A DNA stretch of 64,000 bases from NCBI RefSeq assembly GCF_963678635.1, contig NC_087070.1, positions 53,296,750-53,360,749 of the forward strand, in the 5' to 3' direction. Positions 11,984 to 22,204 of this stretch are shown here, in pieces; the stretch's first letter is position 1, and each line of letters begins with the position of its first letter. The position numbers and the translations under genes were made by a program. The notes beneath the pieces are model-generated. The model did no database searches and was not told the DNA's origin. It saw nothing but the letters and a program-made list of their open reading frames with translations. The DNA is from Symsagittifera roscoffensis (lineage: Eukaryota; Xenacoelomorpha; Acoela; Convolutidae).

Positions 11984-12939
11984 ATACCGGATTAGATCAA
12001 CGTGAATTAGCTACCGAAATTACACGAACGCGAAAATACGCAAAAATCAAACGAAAATGGAGAAACTAGACAGATCGGTGCAGATGTCGAGACTTATGAT
12101 AGAGGATTCCTATTTTGCCAAGTTTTTACTATGAGCACTCTCGTAAGATCTAAGATCAAGAAATTACTTTTTGATTATCAAAACACTCTTTGTTATTATT
12201 AAAATTTGTTTTATTTTGGAGAGTAGCCTATAACCTCATAAATGACTAACTTAAAAATTTCCCGTCTCAAATAACTGTTGGATTTTTTGTGTTTTGTATG
12301 GTGATGACTGTAGGATCTCTGATCAAAAAAATTTGATTTTATTGTCAAAGCAATGTTTTGCTAAAGCGTTGTTTTTGGGTGGTTTTGCTGTTCGATGGGA
12401 GGTTGGTTTGCTCCACAAAACTTCATCATAGCATAAATGCAAGGCTACTTTGTTGATTTTCAATGATTTTTATAGGTAATTTCTTGCGTTTAGAAAACGA
12501 ATGAGGCCAATTTTTCTATTAAATTGGAAAATTCATCATCTGGATTGTCGGAATTGTGGTCATTTATGGCCAAATTGTTAGGAGTTTTGTTCAGAAGTTT
12601 TGATTTTTCTTATAACATCAAGACAAAATGGTTTTGGAGTAGATCAGAATTTAAAATTTGTTGATTGATTATTTTAGTTTTTTGATATGTGGTTATTTTT
12701 TCAGATTGTACCAAAACTTATTTTTTTATTCAATGTTCAAAGTGAAAAAGAAGTATGTACGGATGAATTTTTTTGCATGTGTGGTTTAGGCTTATAACTG
12801 GCTTTAGTTATGTTTAAAATTGGGTGGGTCATAATTTTACTTGAATAGATATAGGCCTATAAGTTGTCATGTATTTTTTTTTCATATATCATCTCTCCAC
12901 TTGAAACAATTAGATTCATTGTTCAAAGTTTTTTAATAT

Positions 12940-14130
12940 CTTCTTTTGACGAGTGCACAACTGAGTCAGTATAAAATTTAAACATTAGCTTGCATATGCT
13001 TGATATGATGGTCGTTCCAATCGAAAATTATTTCTTTCATTTTGTTATCTTGATAATTTTGACTCTTTGCTATATCTTTTTAGAGATTTGGGGTGAACAG
13101 GCTCTTGAGTGGAGCCTAAGGGGTAAATGCGTTCGCCAATGAACTAATTCAATGGGTTATATCGTTTTTTGTACATGAAATGTTTTCAATTTTGATTGGT
13201 CAAAAGGTTAACTTTTTCTTGGTTGTTGTGTGTCCAATTATTTTTATGGCTAGTGGTACGACATTAGATTTTTCACCTTGCCTATTTTTTAACTCAAGTA
13301 TGATGTAGTTCTTATGTGGATGACGTCATGGAGAACGAACACCTTGAACTGTTTCATGTTTGTTGTTATTGTTGTTTGTTTTTATTTGAGCTTTTTATTT
13401 TACCCGTATTCTAATTTGCCGTTTCCTTTTTACTGTATACAGAATGTGAATAGCCTGAAAGTTAAACCGGCCTGTTAAAATTGTTGGTGGGAGTTGAATA
13501 TCTAATTGAAATGTTTTTTGTTTATTAAAACTGAGTTATTTATTCTCTTATCTTGACGTGTGCCTTATGAGTCAGCATAAAATTTATGCATGAGCTTGCC
13601 TGTCTATGATATGATGATCGTTCCAATCGAATTTTTTTTTAAATTGGTTATCATGATAATTTTGCTATATTTGTTAGAGATTTGTGGTGGACGGGCTCTT
13701 CAGTCAAGCCTAAAGGGTACATGGGCTTGCCTATGAACAAGCTCAATGGGCCATTTCGTTTTTTCGTACTTGAAAAATTTTCAGTTTTGTTTGGATGATT
13801 TTTTCTTGATTGTTGTGTGTCCACAAAAATTTCATTCTGAAAATAAGACATTTGATTTTTCACCTTGTCCTGTTTTTAAACTCAGTTATAATGCCGCTAT
13901 TATCTGGATGCTGCCATGTAGAATGAGCTACTTGAAATGTTTACCGTTTGTTTTTTTGACAGCTTGTTCTTATTTGAGCTTTTTATTTTAAGCGTATTCT
14001 AATCTTTGTCGTTCTTTTCACTTTACCCAGAATGTGTAATGGTCTGAAAGCTGGGCCAGCCTGTCAAAATTGTTCGAGAGATATATGTTCAAATGTTTGA
14101 TTAAATTTGTTTGTTCATGGGGAGTAAATT
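12940..14130 (+). repeat. Old direct tandem duplication of a ~0.6 kb unit
   Basis: 12940-13545 and 13550-14130 align colinearly through landmarks such as GAGTCAG-ATAAAATTTA, TCGTTCCAATCGAA, GAGATTTG-GGTG, TTGTTGTGTGTCCA, TTTTTCACCTTG, TTATTTGAGCTTTTTATTTT and CAGAATGTG. Divergence is substantial (roughly 75-80% by eye). The first unit contains a CRE-like TGACGTCA at about 13322 that the second lacks. No coding capacity is conserved between the two units. Confidence 0.7.
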
Positions 14131-14570
14131 GTTCATCTAAGTAATCGAAGTAAATTAGAATTAAATAAAATTTAATCAAACTTGAACTACAGCTGAATTA
14201 ACTGTTACGTTCAAAAATACGCCAAAGTGTTCCTGGAATGGCTGCATGATTAATATATGTTCTGATTTCGCAGTTTTAAAGAAAGCTAAATTAAAAAAAA
14301 ATTTTTTTATTGAACTGATTGAGATGAACTGATAAATTGTTTCACTTCTGTTTGTTCAGTTAGTAAGGATTGAGACTGCAGGAATTGAGATCGATGGCAG
14401 GAAAAGAGATCGGATATGGCTGTTTCACAGGAGTTGAGACGAAGTTGGGTGTTTGACTGGAATTGATATCGAACATTGGGCGTTTCAACTGGTAGTTGAT
14501 CAACGTTGTAATTGAGATTGAACTTGCTAGTGACCACCCAGTAAGAAACATATAAGTTTAAACGCTACTA
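14131..14570. other. Non-coding stretch with weak internal GATTGAGA reiteration
   Basis: The segment 14325-14530 repeats variants of GGAATTGAGATCGA and TTTCAACTGG at irregular spacing, like a decayed minisatellite. Nothing else is recognised here. Confidence 0.35.
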
Positions 14571-14965
14571 CATATTTACACATTTTTAAACGGAATCCTC
14601 AAACTAAATGCGGATCCCACTTACAATTTATGTTTTCCACCTTCAACTTGAGGATTCCACTTATAATTCGCGGATTCCACTTACAATTTAGTTTTTGTAT
14701 ACACTTGTCTTATTGTTTGTTTGTGGATTCCATAAACTGTTCTGTATTCCGCAAATACTGTTGCGGATTCCTCAGACTCGCCTAATTTTGGAGCATTTTT
14801 GAGCCGTACAGTGTTTTAGGTATTTGTTTGTTGAATTCAGAACAGGAAAGATATCAAAGAAAAGTAGAAACGTTGCAGATTCCGGGACAAATCTGATTTT
14901 GGCCTGTTGCGGAATGCGCTCATATTGCACAGAATGCACAGTTTGGCCTCGTAGTGTAAAATTAA
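14571..14965 (-). mobile_element. Family B element, diverged copy
   Basis: Multiple GCGGATTCC and GGATTCC-ACTTA motifs run from about 14585 to 14780, and the end AGTTTGGCCTCGTAGTGT lies at about 14940-14962. The stretch 14772-14893 matches 27655-27790 in inverse orientation (shared GTATTTGTTTGT, TTCTTTGAT). The 94-codon ORF at 14824-15108 runs across this repeat end and is not taken as a gene. Confidence 0.55.
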
Positions 14966-15412
14966 AATGGACGGCACATGAATTGAATCTAGACGTTGAA
15001 TTCAAATCAACCCTCATCACAGGGCATAGACCTATCAAAAACCTTCCAGCGCCGATTCCGCAGCAAAATTCGAAGCATATTTCAAACGCAAATACCTACA
15101 TAGTTTAATGCAGTAGTGGGGATTAGGGAAAGAAAAAAATTAACTCTTGCGTGCAAAAACGGCTGCTACCGAAACCTTTGATGTTTTTGCAAGCCGAACC
15201 GACTTTTTCTTGGTTTTGCATTTCAAAATATGCAGTTTTGTTCTGTTGCTTTGGGATCTTTAGTTTTATTTTTATTTTTTAAGAAAATTTCATGTTTTTC
15301 TTATTTTTCTTTTTACATCCTGCAGAAGAGTAAGTTTAATCCTTGTGTTGATCATACAATTATAAGGTGTTTATGTTTTAGTAATACAAATATTCTATAT
15401 TGTTATATTCAG

Positions 15413-15601
15413 TTCCTTTTTGACGCTATAAAAATGGACTACAGAAACTACGACTATGAAAACTACAGTTTGCTCTACATGGACAAAGAAGATGACTACT
15501 TCAATGATTATTTCTTCAATTATTGGTCTACTAAGATGAAAACTAATCCAGCAGTTTTTCTGGAAAATTTGAAGTTGAAATGGTTTTCTGAAATAGCAAT
15601 G
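15413..15601 (+). CDS. Candidate internal coding exon, unknown acidic Tyr/Asp-rich protein
   Basis: An ORF open from an ATG at 15230 to 15685 (151 codons) contains a segment with protein-like composition. It is bordered by a plausible splice acceptor (TTGTTATATTCAG ending 15412) and a strong donor (ATG|GTGAGT at 15602). The enclosed 189 bases are exactly 63 codons, phase 0 to 0, rich in Tyr, Asp, Glu, Asn and Phe (for example MDYRNYDYENYSLLYMDKED). An internal ATG at 15434 could instead be a start. The upstream part of the ORF is hydrophobic, low-complexity and looks intronic. I recognise no family. Neighbouring exons are not identifiable, and a chance ORF remains possible. Confidence 0.4.
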
Positions 15602-15685
15602 GTGAGTTTTTTCGATTCTGTGATAATCAACTATGTGTGGTCAAATATGTGGCGCACTATTATTGGCCGCAAAAAAAACGTATAA

Positions 15686-17255
15686 ATTATATTTAAAGCA
15701 GTTTTTAAACAAATCTGGCAAAAAGAGGCAAAACTATTGATAATTTATTTTGAGGAATCAATACGCACCTATACGCATCAATACTAATAAATAACGCACC
15801 TGAAATGAAAAAAAAAGATCTTTTCACTTTTTCATAACTAAAACAAATTTTATCAACGAAATAGAAAAAAGCAATAAGAAAAACACGAAACATGGAAGTT
15901 TCCTATATTGAAACTATTCAAGGTTATAATTCCGTTATAATGTGTAAGGAAAAAGCCGACCTTTGTCTCATGAAAACAAATTGAACAAAATTTGGGATGA
16001 TTTGTCAATTTAGAAAAATTCCAGTTTTTTTGAGCTGCAAGGAAAACATTCCCACTTCAAAAACATAAATTTCAAAGTTTTTTAGTCTAGAAAATGCCCC
16101 AATTTCCAAAATCAAAACAGTCAGTTTACGCTCAAAAAACCAAAGTTTTAGTTCAAAGTTGATCTTTAAGTTTAATTGGGAATTATTCAACTGCAACAGG
16201 TTTTTGAACGCCACTGCATCGATCGAAAAACCTTTTGGCCAAACCAATATCGAAGCATGGGTTGGTTCAAAAATGATCTTATTTCAGTTTAAACCGGGTC
16301 AAGTCAAGAACAATTGAGGCATCAATTCGTGTCGAATCATAAAATGAGCTCAATTTGAAAAATACTGCACTCGTATTTATGCGAAAAAGTGAATAAAAGT
16401 TGCAGTCGCTTTGAATTTATTTTCCATTTTTTAAATTCCATTTACTTAAATTAGTTTTTATTCAAAAATAAATGAAAAAAAAAAATTGCGCAATTTAGAA
16501 CAACAACGACGAAGAAATTCAAAGAAAGACTAAAAAAGTTGCATGGTCTCAGCGGTGAAGCTCACTTACGTATGCGTCTCATAATTCATATTTTTCCAGT
16601 GTACCATTACGTATAGTTTTGTAGTTTTTTATTTTTTACGCGGCAATCAGCGTTCAGTGCAAGAAAGGCAAGTCGGCGGAAGATGTTGTTGATATCTATG
16701 TTTTGTGTCATATTGCGTAATTCTGTGTCATATTACGTAACTTTACCAAAAGTTATACATAAAGGGAGTAGTCTAAAATGATTTGATTGGTCTCAGAATA
16801 ATTTTTTTAAAAAGATTAAGTAAACTCAAAATTCAAAGTAGGAAAATAAAACGGCGTCAAACATGAACACAGTTTGCAAAGATTTGTCGAACACTTCGCC
16901 GATCTTTCTTTTAGGTCAGTCAAACTGATTTTCCGAGCTCTCTCAATTCACAATTGAGGATTTATTTTGACCAACTTTTCTGTGTCGCAGCCAAAAACTG
17001 CGATTTTTAGCGCGCGCTCTCCTTTAAGAGGGGAGGGGAGATGTTGAGGGGGCGACCACCCCTTCATCCGCAATTGACATTACACAAGTTCAGAACAATA
17101 TGAATTGTTTGCTTTTTCCAGTCTCGGTTTAGTTTATACAATACAGAGCAGTTATGTTTGTTACATAAACTTCGTGCAAACAAAAACATTGCTTTCCGCT
17201 GAATCGTATTTGCTCTGTATTTTTTGCTTGCTGTCTCTTATGCTTTTTCAAAACT
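15686..17255. other. Non-coding AT-rich stretch
   Basis: No supported gene. Small features are a short direct repeat around CTGTGTCATATTACGTAA at about 16705-16740 and a purine-rich patch at 17029-17050. The ORFs present (60-80 codons) lack recognisable domains. Confidence 0.4.
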
Positions 17256-17632
17256 TCTGAAAAATCTGGCTTGATTGATTTAGTTTTCTGTTTCATTATG
17301 CTAAATTGCTCTTTTTTATATCCAGCTATAATCTTTGAATTATTGAATTAGCTCATGTTTTTCTGCAAATTTTAAGTAACCTCTAGGACATTTCACGGGA
17401 GTGAAAGTATAATATACCAAAAAACTAGTGCAGATTTAATTTATCCGGACAAAACGAACAAAAATTGAAAGTTTAATAAAGTTTTTCTCAATATGGATTA
17501 TAATTAGACAACAAGTGAAGAGAACAAAAGTTGCTTACATTTTTAACTTAAGTTGGATCGTTCAGTTTTTTTTTGCGAATTTTGGAATCAAAACTTAACC
17601 CAGAAAAAAAGGAGTCATTTTGTTTTGCGTTA

Positions 17633-18167
17633 TTGTTCCGACTTTCGATGCGAAAGTAACGGAATAATTGTACTCGGGGTGGGTTTTTTTTTCTTCAGAC
17701 AAATTTCGACTTTTTAACTAGCAAATTTTGACAAAATTTTTTTACATCATTCGAAATGTATTGGTGTCCTGAGCTCAAATTTGAAAAGATATTTCACCTG
17801 TGATCATTTTTCGTAATGTTATGGAGGTTTAAAGATTGCCATTTTGGCCAATTTGGGACAATTAACGCGCGATATATTTCGCGCTATTAACGCGTAAGCG
17901 GAGATTTAATCCGTCTTAGAAATCGTTCCAAATTGGTTGAAAGAAGCTTATTTGCCATAATTGATTTTGCTACAAGTAGCAAAATCTATCCTTTTGTACT
18001 TTATATGGCGTGTGGGCGGATGATTTTCACAAAAAACTTCAATTTTTAGACTAAAAAATTTTCATGTTGTTTTAGTACATTTATTTTCCTAATGTTATTA
18101 CTGCTCCATAAACCTCAAAAGGCAGTCGAAACATTCAGGGCTTCGCCCTGATACGAGCAGTCTTGTT
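17633..18167 (-). mobile_element. HF1 element (array unit 1)
   Basis: In plus-strand reading it starts TTGTTCCGACTTTCGATGCG, has the internal inverted repeat GCGCGATATATTTCGCGC and ends with the hairpin CAGGGCTTCGCCCTG and GAGCAGTCTTGTT. It has no coding capacity. One substitution (ATG for ATA) changes the triloop of the first hairpin but leaves its stem paired. Confidence 0.8.
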
Positions 18168-18713
18168 AAATTTAGAATTACGTTTGATATATAAGTTAAT
18201 TGATGAGAAAGTTATTAAAAAGCTTCTTGAACGGCCCAAAAAAATTCAGACGGGTAAAAACGTCCAAAAACATGTATAAAGTATAAAATTTCTGAAAAAC
18301 TTGGGTTGATTGATTTAGTTTTCTGTTTCATTATGCTAAATTGCTTTTTTTTATATCCAGCTATAATCTTTCCAATTAATCAATTTTTTGTTACGAGCAA
18401 AACATCTCAGTGACAGATAAATTCATTGAATTAGCTCATGTTTTTCTGCACATTTTAAGTAACCTCAAGGACATTTCACGGGAGTGAAAGTATAATATAC
18501 CAAAAAACTAGTGCAGATTTAATTTATCCGGACAAAACGAACAAAAATTGAAAGTTTAAAAACGTTTTTCTCAATATGGATTATAATTAGACAACAAGTG
18601 AAGAGAACAAAAGTTGCTTACATTTTAAATTCTAGTTAGATGGATCAGTTTTTTTGCGAATTTTGGAATCAAAACTTAACCCAGAAAAAAAGGAGTCATT
18701 TTGTTTTGCGTTA

Positions 18714-19253
18714 TTAATCCGACTTTCGATACGAAAGTAACGGAATATTTGTGCTCGGGGTTGGGTTTTTTTTTCTTCAGACAAATTTCGACTTTTTAAC
18801 TAGCCATTTTTGACGGCATTTTTTTTTTTACATCATTCGAAAGGTATTGTTGTCCTGAGCTCAAACTTGAAAATACATTTCACTTGTGATCAATTTTCGT
18901 AAAGTTATGGAGGTTTAAAGATTGCCATTTTGACCAATTTGGGACAATTAACGCGCGATATATTTCGCGCTATTAACGCGTAAGCGGAGATTTAATCCGT
19001 CTTAGAAATCGTTCCAAATTGGTTGAAAGAAGCTTATTTGCCATAATTAATTTTGCTACAAGTAGCAAAATCTATCCTTTTGTACTTTATGTCGCGTGTG
19101 GGCGGATGATTTTCACAAAAAACTTCAATTTTTAGACTAAAAAATTTTCATGTTGTTTTAGTACATTTATTTTATTAATGTTATTACTGCTCCATAAACC
19201 TCAAAAGGCAGTCGAAACATTCAGGACTTCGCACTGATACGAGCCGTCTTGTT
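18714..19253 (-). mobile_element. HF1 element (array unit 2)
   Basis: Same structure as its neighbour, but the outermost TTGTTCCG has become TTAATCCG. The second hairpin reads CAGGACTTCGCACTG, with two stem mismatches, so this copy has a decayed end. Confidence 0.75.
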
Positions 19254-19798
19254 AAATTTAGAATTACGTTTGATATATTAAGTTAATTGATGAGAAAGTT
19301 ATTAAAAAGCTTCTTGAACGGCCCAAAAAAATTCAGACGGGTAAAAACGTCCAAAAACATGTATAAAGTATAAAATTTCTGAAAAACCTGGGTTGATTGA
19401 TTTAGTTTTCTGTTTCATTATGCTAAATTGCTTTTTTATATCCAGCTATAATCTTTCCAATTAATCAATTTTTTGTTACGAGCAAAACATCTCAGTGACA
19501 GATAAATTCATTGAATTAGCTCATGTTTTTCTGCACATTTTAAGTAACTTCAAGGACATTTCACGGAAGTGAAAGTATAATATACCAAAAAACTAGTGCA
19601 GATTTAATTTATCCGGACAAAACGAACAAAAATTGAAAGTTTGAAAACGTTTTTCTCAATATGGATTATAATTAGACAACAAGTGAAGAGAACAAAAGTT
19701 GCTTACATTTTTAATTTAAGTTAGATGGATTAGTTTTTTGCGAAATTTGGAATCAAAACTTAACCCAGAAAAAAAGGAGTCATTTTGTTTTGCGTTAT

Positions 19799-20332
19799 TA
19801 ATCCGACTTTCGATACGAAAGTAACGGAATAATTGTGCTCGGGGTGGGTTTTTTTTTCTTCAGACAAATTTCGACTTTTTAACTAGCCATTTTTGACGAC
19901 ATTTTTTTTACATCATTCGAAAGGTATTGTTGTCTTGAGCTCAAATTTGAAAAGACATTTCACTTGTGATCAATTTTCGTAAAATTATGGGGGTTTAAAG
20001 ATTGCCATTTGGCCAATTTGGGACAATTAACGCGCGATATATTTCGCGCTATTAACTCGTAAGCGGAGATTTAATCCCTCTTAGAAATCGTTCCAAACTG
20101 GTTGAAAGAAGCTTATTTGCCATAATTGATTTGCTACAAGTAGCAAAATCTATCCTTTTGTACTTTATATGGCGTGTGGGGGGATGATTTTCACAAAAAA
20201 CTTCAACTTTTAGACTAAAAAATTTTCATGTTGTTTGTAGTACATTTATTTTATTAATGTTATTACTGCTCCATAAACCTCAAAAGGCAGTCGAAACATT
20301 CAGGGCTTCGCCCTGATACGAGCAGTCTTGTT
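19799..20332 (-). mobile_element. HF1 element (array unit 3)
   Basis: It shares the TTAATCCG variant end with unit 2, so units 2 and 3 are closest relatives. The second hairpin is intact here (CAGGGCTTCGCCCTG). Confidence 0.75.
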
Positions 20333-20899
20333 AAATTTAGAATTACGTTTGATATATTAAGTTAATTGATGAGAAAGTTATAAAAAAGCTTCTTGAACGG
20401 CCCAAAAAAATTCAGAAGGGTAAAAACGTCCAAAAACATGTATAAAGGATACGGTATCGCTTAATTGCCAGAAAATGAAACAAAATACAAACCAAAACTT
20501 TTGCTTAAAAACACACTTCGAACATTTTCCGCAAAATTTTTGTGATTTTTTTGTATATCTTTTTTTTTGTTGTGTAAATGGCTCCCTTTGATGTAAGTTT
20601 GTAGACAATTAATTCGGTAATCCTTGATTAACTAACGCAAACCCAAATGAACCATTTATGGGGTAAAAATTTGGTTAAGAATTGTGCAAAATAAGCTACA
20701 CCATGTTAATTCTGGTAAAAATCTAAGAAATTTCTGTTCTCTTTAGTTTTGTCTAACTTTAACCCAGCTTGAAAAAAACGCGTTTGAATTTTTGCTCGAT
20801 TTGTTGATTTTTTTTGTCTCGGATTAGCACTCACTGATCAGCACTGTAGTTGGCTGTGAATTAGACTCAAGAAAAAAAAACCGAAAAGTTTATAAAAAA

Positions 20900-21170
20900 A
20901 AACCCGCTCTCAAGGGACTTACTTAGCTCACGCGTCTTAGACAAACGCAATTCATCGCGGTTTAGTCATACCAAATGGGCCCGATTAGCAATTTTCAAAC
21001 CCCATTAATTTTCGAAAAAGGTTAACAAGCAAAAAGTTTTTTTCTAAAAAACTACTTAAACTCAACATACACACATTTTTTAGATAGTTAACTCATAGTT
21101 GCTTGGTGAAAATGTCGAAAATGGGCTGAATAAAAACCACCCCAATAAATTTTCCGTCGGAGCAATAACA
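20900..21170 (+). mobile_element. Old, eroded HF1 fragment
   Basis: The segment with ACGCGTCTTAG, CGCAATTCATCGCGG, TTTCAAACCCC and AAACCACCCCAATAAA follows the HF1 order: CGCG inverted repeat, A-C-rich patch, polyA/CCACCCC, then TTTTCCGTCGGAGCAA at the end. Divergence is high and the 5' end is missing. Confidence 0.4.
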
Positions 21171-21687
21171 TGATGAAAATCATTGTAAATGAATTCTCTA
21201 TTTAGTTTCATTGCAGTTTGTTCATAAATTTCAGTTATATTGGTTCTATAAACTAACTCCATCGCATTTGATGTGAGAAAAAAAACAGTAAGTTAGGTTA
21301 AAAATGGAAAACAAAATAATTTTTTTTTATTCCTGTATTTTTTTCTATAATCGTGTTCAAAACACTGTTGCTACTTGCCCGGGTCCTAGCAACTAATTAT
21401 CATTGAATAAATTGGTTTTTATTCCGTTAGAACTAAAACTACAAGCAAATATGATTTGACTCACGAAATGAAATTTTCCTTTCGGAATTGAAGTTGTATT
21501 AAAGTTATAAAGTGTTATAAAAAGTATTGACGATCCTGGCGTTCTTTCAGTGTTTCTGGGGTTCAAAATTTGTTCAATTTCATATTGTGGGATATCAACA
21601 AAAAGCTATATCTGAGCTGAACATCAAAGATTCTGAAAGACACCCTGAGGACTTGCGTTGTTTGTAACTTTCTGTTTTGATTTTCAG

Positions 21688-21774
21688 GGGCCCATGTTCC
21701 TACTTACTATCTTTCTGAATTCTTACTTCATTGCATGCGTCCTGATCGACAAAGGACTCTTTTTTTTCTCCTAG
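21688..21774 (+). CDS. Weak candidate exon with one hydrophobic helix (7-TM receptor TM1?)
   Basis: A good acceptor (TTTTGATTTTCAG ending 21687) opens a short frame with a hydrophobic run, FLLTIFLNSYFIACVLIDKG, before a stop at 21772. An Asn inside a TM1-like helix is what a rhodopsin-class receptor would show, and the next hydrophobic ORF lies 115 bases downstream. There is no clear donor before the stop. This is an inference from hydropathy and position; it may be chance. Confidence 0.2.
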   Translation, partial: GPMFLLTIFLNSYFIACVLIDKGLFFFS

Positions 21775-21889
21775 CCCCCCTTCCCTGTCTACTTTTATAT
21801 TTTTTATACCATTTTTATTTCCATTTAGTGACAAAAAACCAAATGACCAAAATGTCATCGACTATAGCTAAGCAGCTACGCCCAGTTTT

Positions 21890-22204
21890 ATGCAAATAAT
21901 CACAGCTATTCAAGTTCAGATTATAAGGTTTTCTTATATTTTTTGGAATAAAGTTGTGGACATTGAAGGGGGCAATAGGTTGAGTTTGAGTGAAAAAATG
22001 AGTCAAACAAACAAAGACCTGCATAATTTGTCTTACTTCTTGGTGACTCTCCAAAGTGTTGTCGATCTGGTTTTTACTGGAATTCTGGGACTCGCCAGCT
22101 ACTTGATCGAATTCTGGGCTACTCTCATGTTTTTCTGTCGTGAATCTGGCTTTAACTACACTGGAGCATTCATGCTACTACCATTTTCTCCTTTTGTGAA
22201 ATGA
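21890..22204 (+). CDS. Candidate 7-TM receptor fragment (TM2-TM3 region), possibly pseudogene
   Basis: A 104-codon ORF from an ATG at 21890 to a TGA at 22202. Residues about 45-70 (HNLSYFLVTLQSVVDLVF) have the shape of rhodopsin-class TM2: Asn-Leu-Ser at the cytosolic end and an Asp seven residues after a Leu. They are followed by a second hydrophobic segment and a Cys (MFFCRESG) where the extracellular TM3 Cys would sit. It then stops, so only a small part of a receptor would be present: a lone exon or a truncated pseudogene. The N-terminal 35 residues may be intron read-through. No clean splice sites frame it. Alternatives are an unrelated membrane protein or a chance hydrophobic ORF. Confidence 0.3.
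   Translation: MQIITAIQVQIIRFSYIFWNKVVDIEGGNRLSLSEKMSQTNKDLHNLSYFLVTLQSVVDLVFTGILGLASYLIEFWATLMFFCRESGFNYTGAFMLLPFSPFVK

Larger units (their letters stand above)
6468..12756 (+). repeat. Segmental tandem duplication, copy 2 (~6.3 kb, internally expanded)
   Basis: This matches 2091-6455 from end to end, up to AAAGTGAAAAAGAAGTAT at about 12756, where unique sequence resumes. It is longer because it keeps the ~350 bases missing from copy 1 and because 8338-9905 is duplicated as 9906-11473. At the junction with copy 1 a 22-base stretch (TATCAACATTCGGCTGTTAT) is itself doubled (6449 and 6475). Identity to copy 1 looks like 98-99% by eye, so the event is recent. Confidence 0.9.
17256..20447. repeat. 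Three-unit ~1.07 kb tandem array, one HF1 per unit
   Basis: Units start at 17256, 18291 and 19378 (each TCTGAAAAA followed by TTGATTGATTTAGTTTTCTG) and end with CATGTATAAAGTATAAAATT (third unit truncated near 20447). Each unit comprises about 370-460 bases of spacer, an HF1 in minus orientation (17633-18167; 18714-19253; 19799-20332) and a ~120-base tail (AATTACGTTTGATATAT, TTGAACGGCCCAAAAAAATT). The first unit lacks a ~50-base block (TTTTTTGTTACGAGCAAAAC) present in units 2 and 3. The array amplified after HF1 inserted. Confidence 0.9.

Noticed and set aside
14824-15108. 94-codon ORF ending near 15108
   Set aside because: Its middle is the family B terminus (AGTTTGGCCTCGTAGTGT), also translated as CTVWP at other repeat ends.
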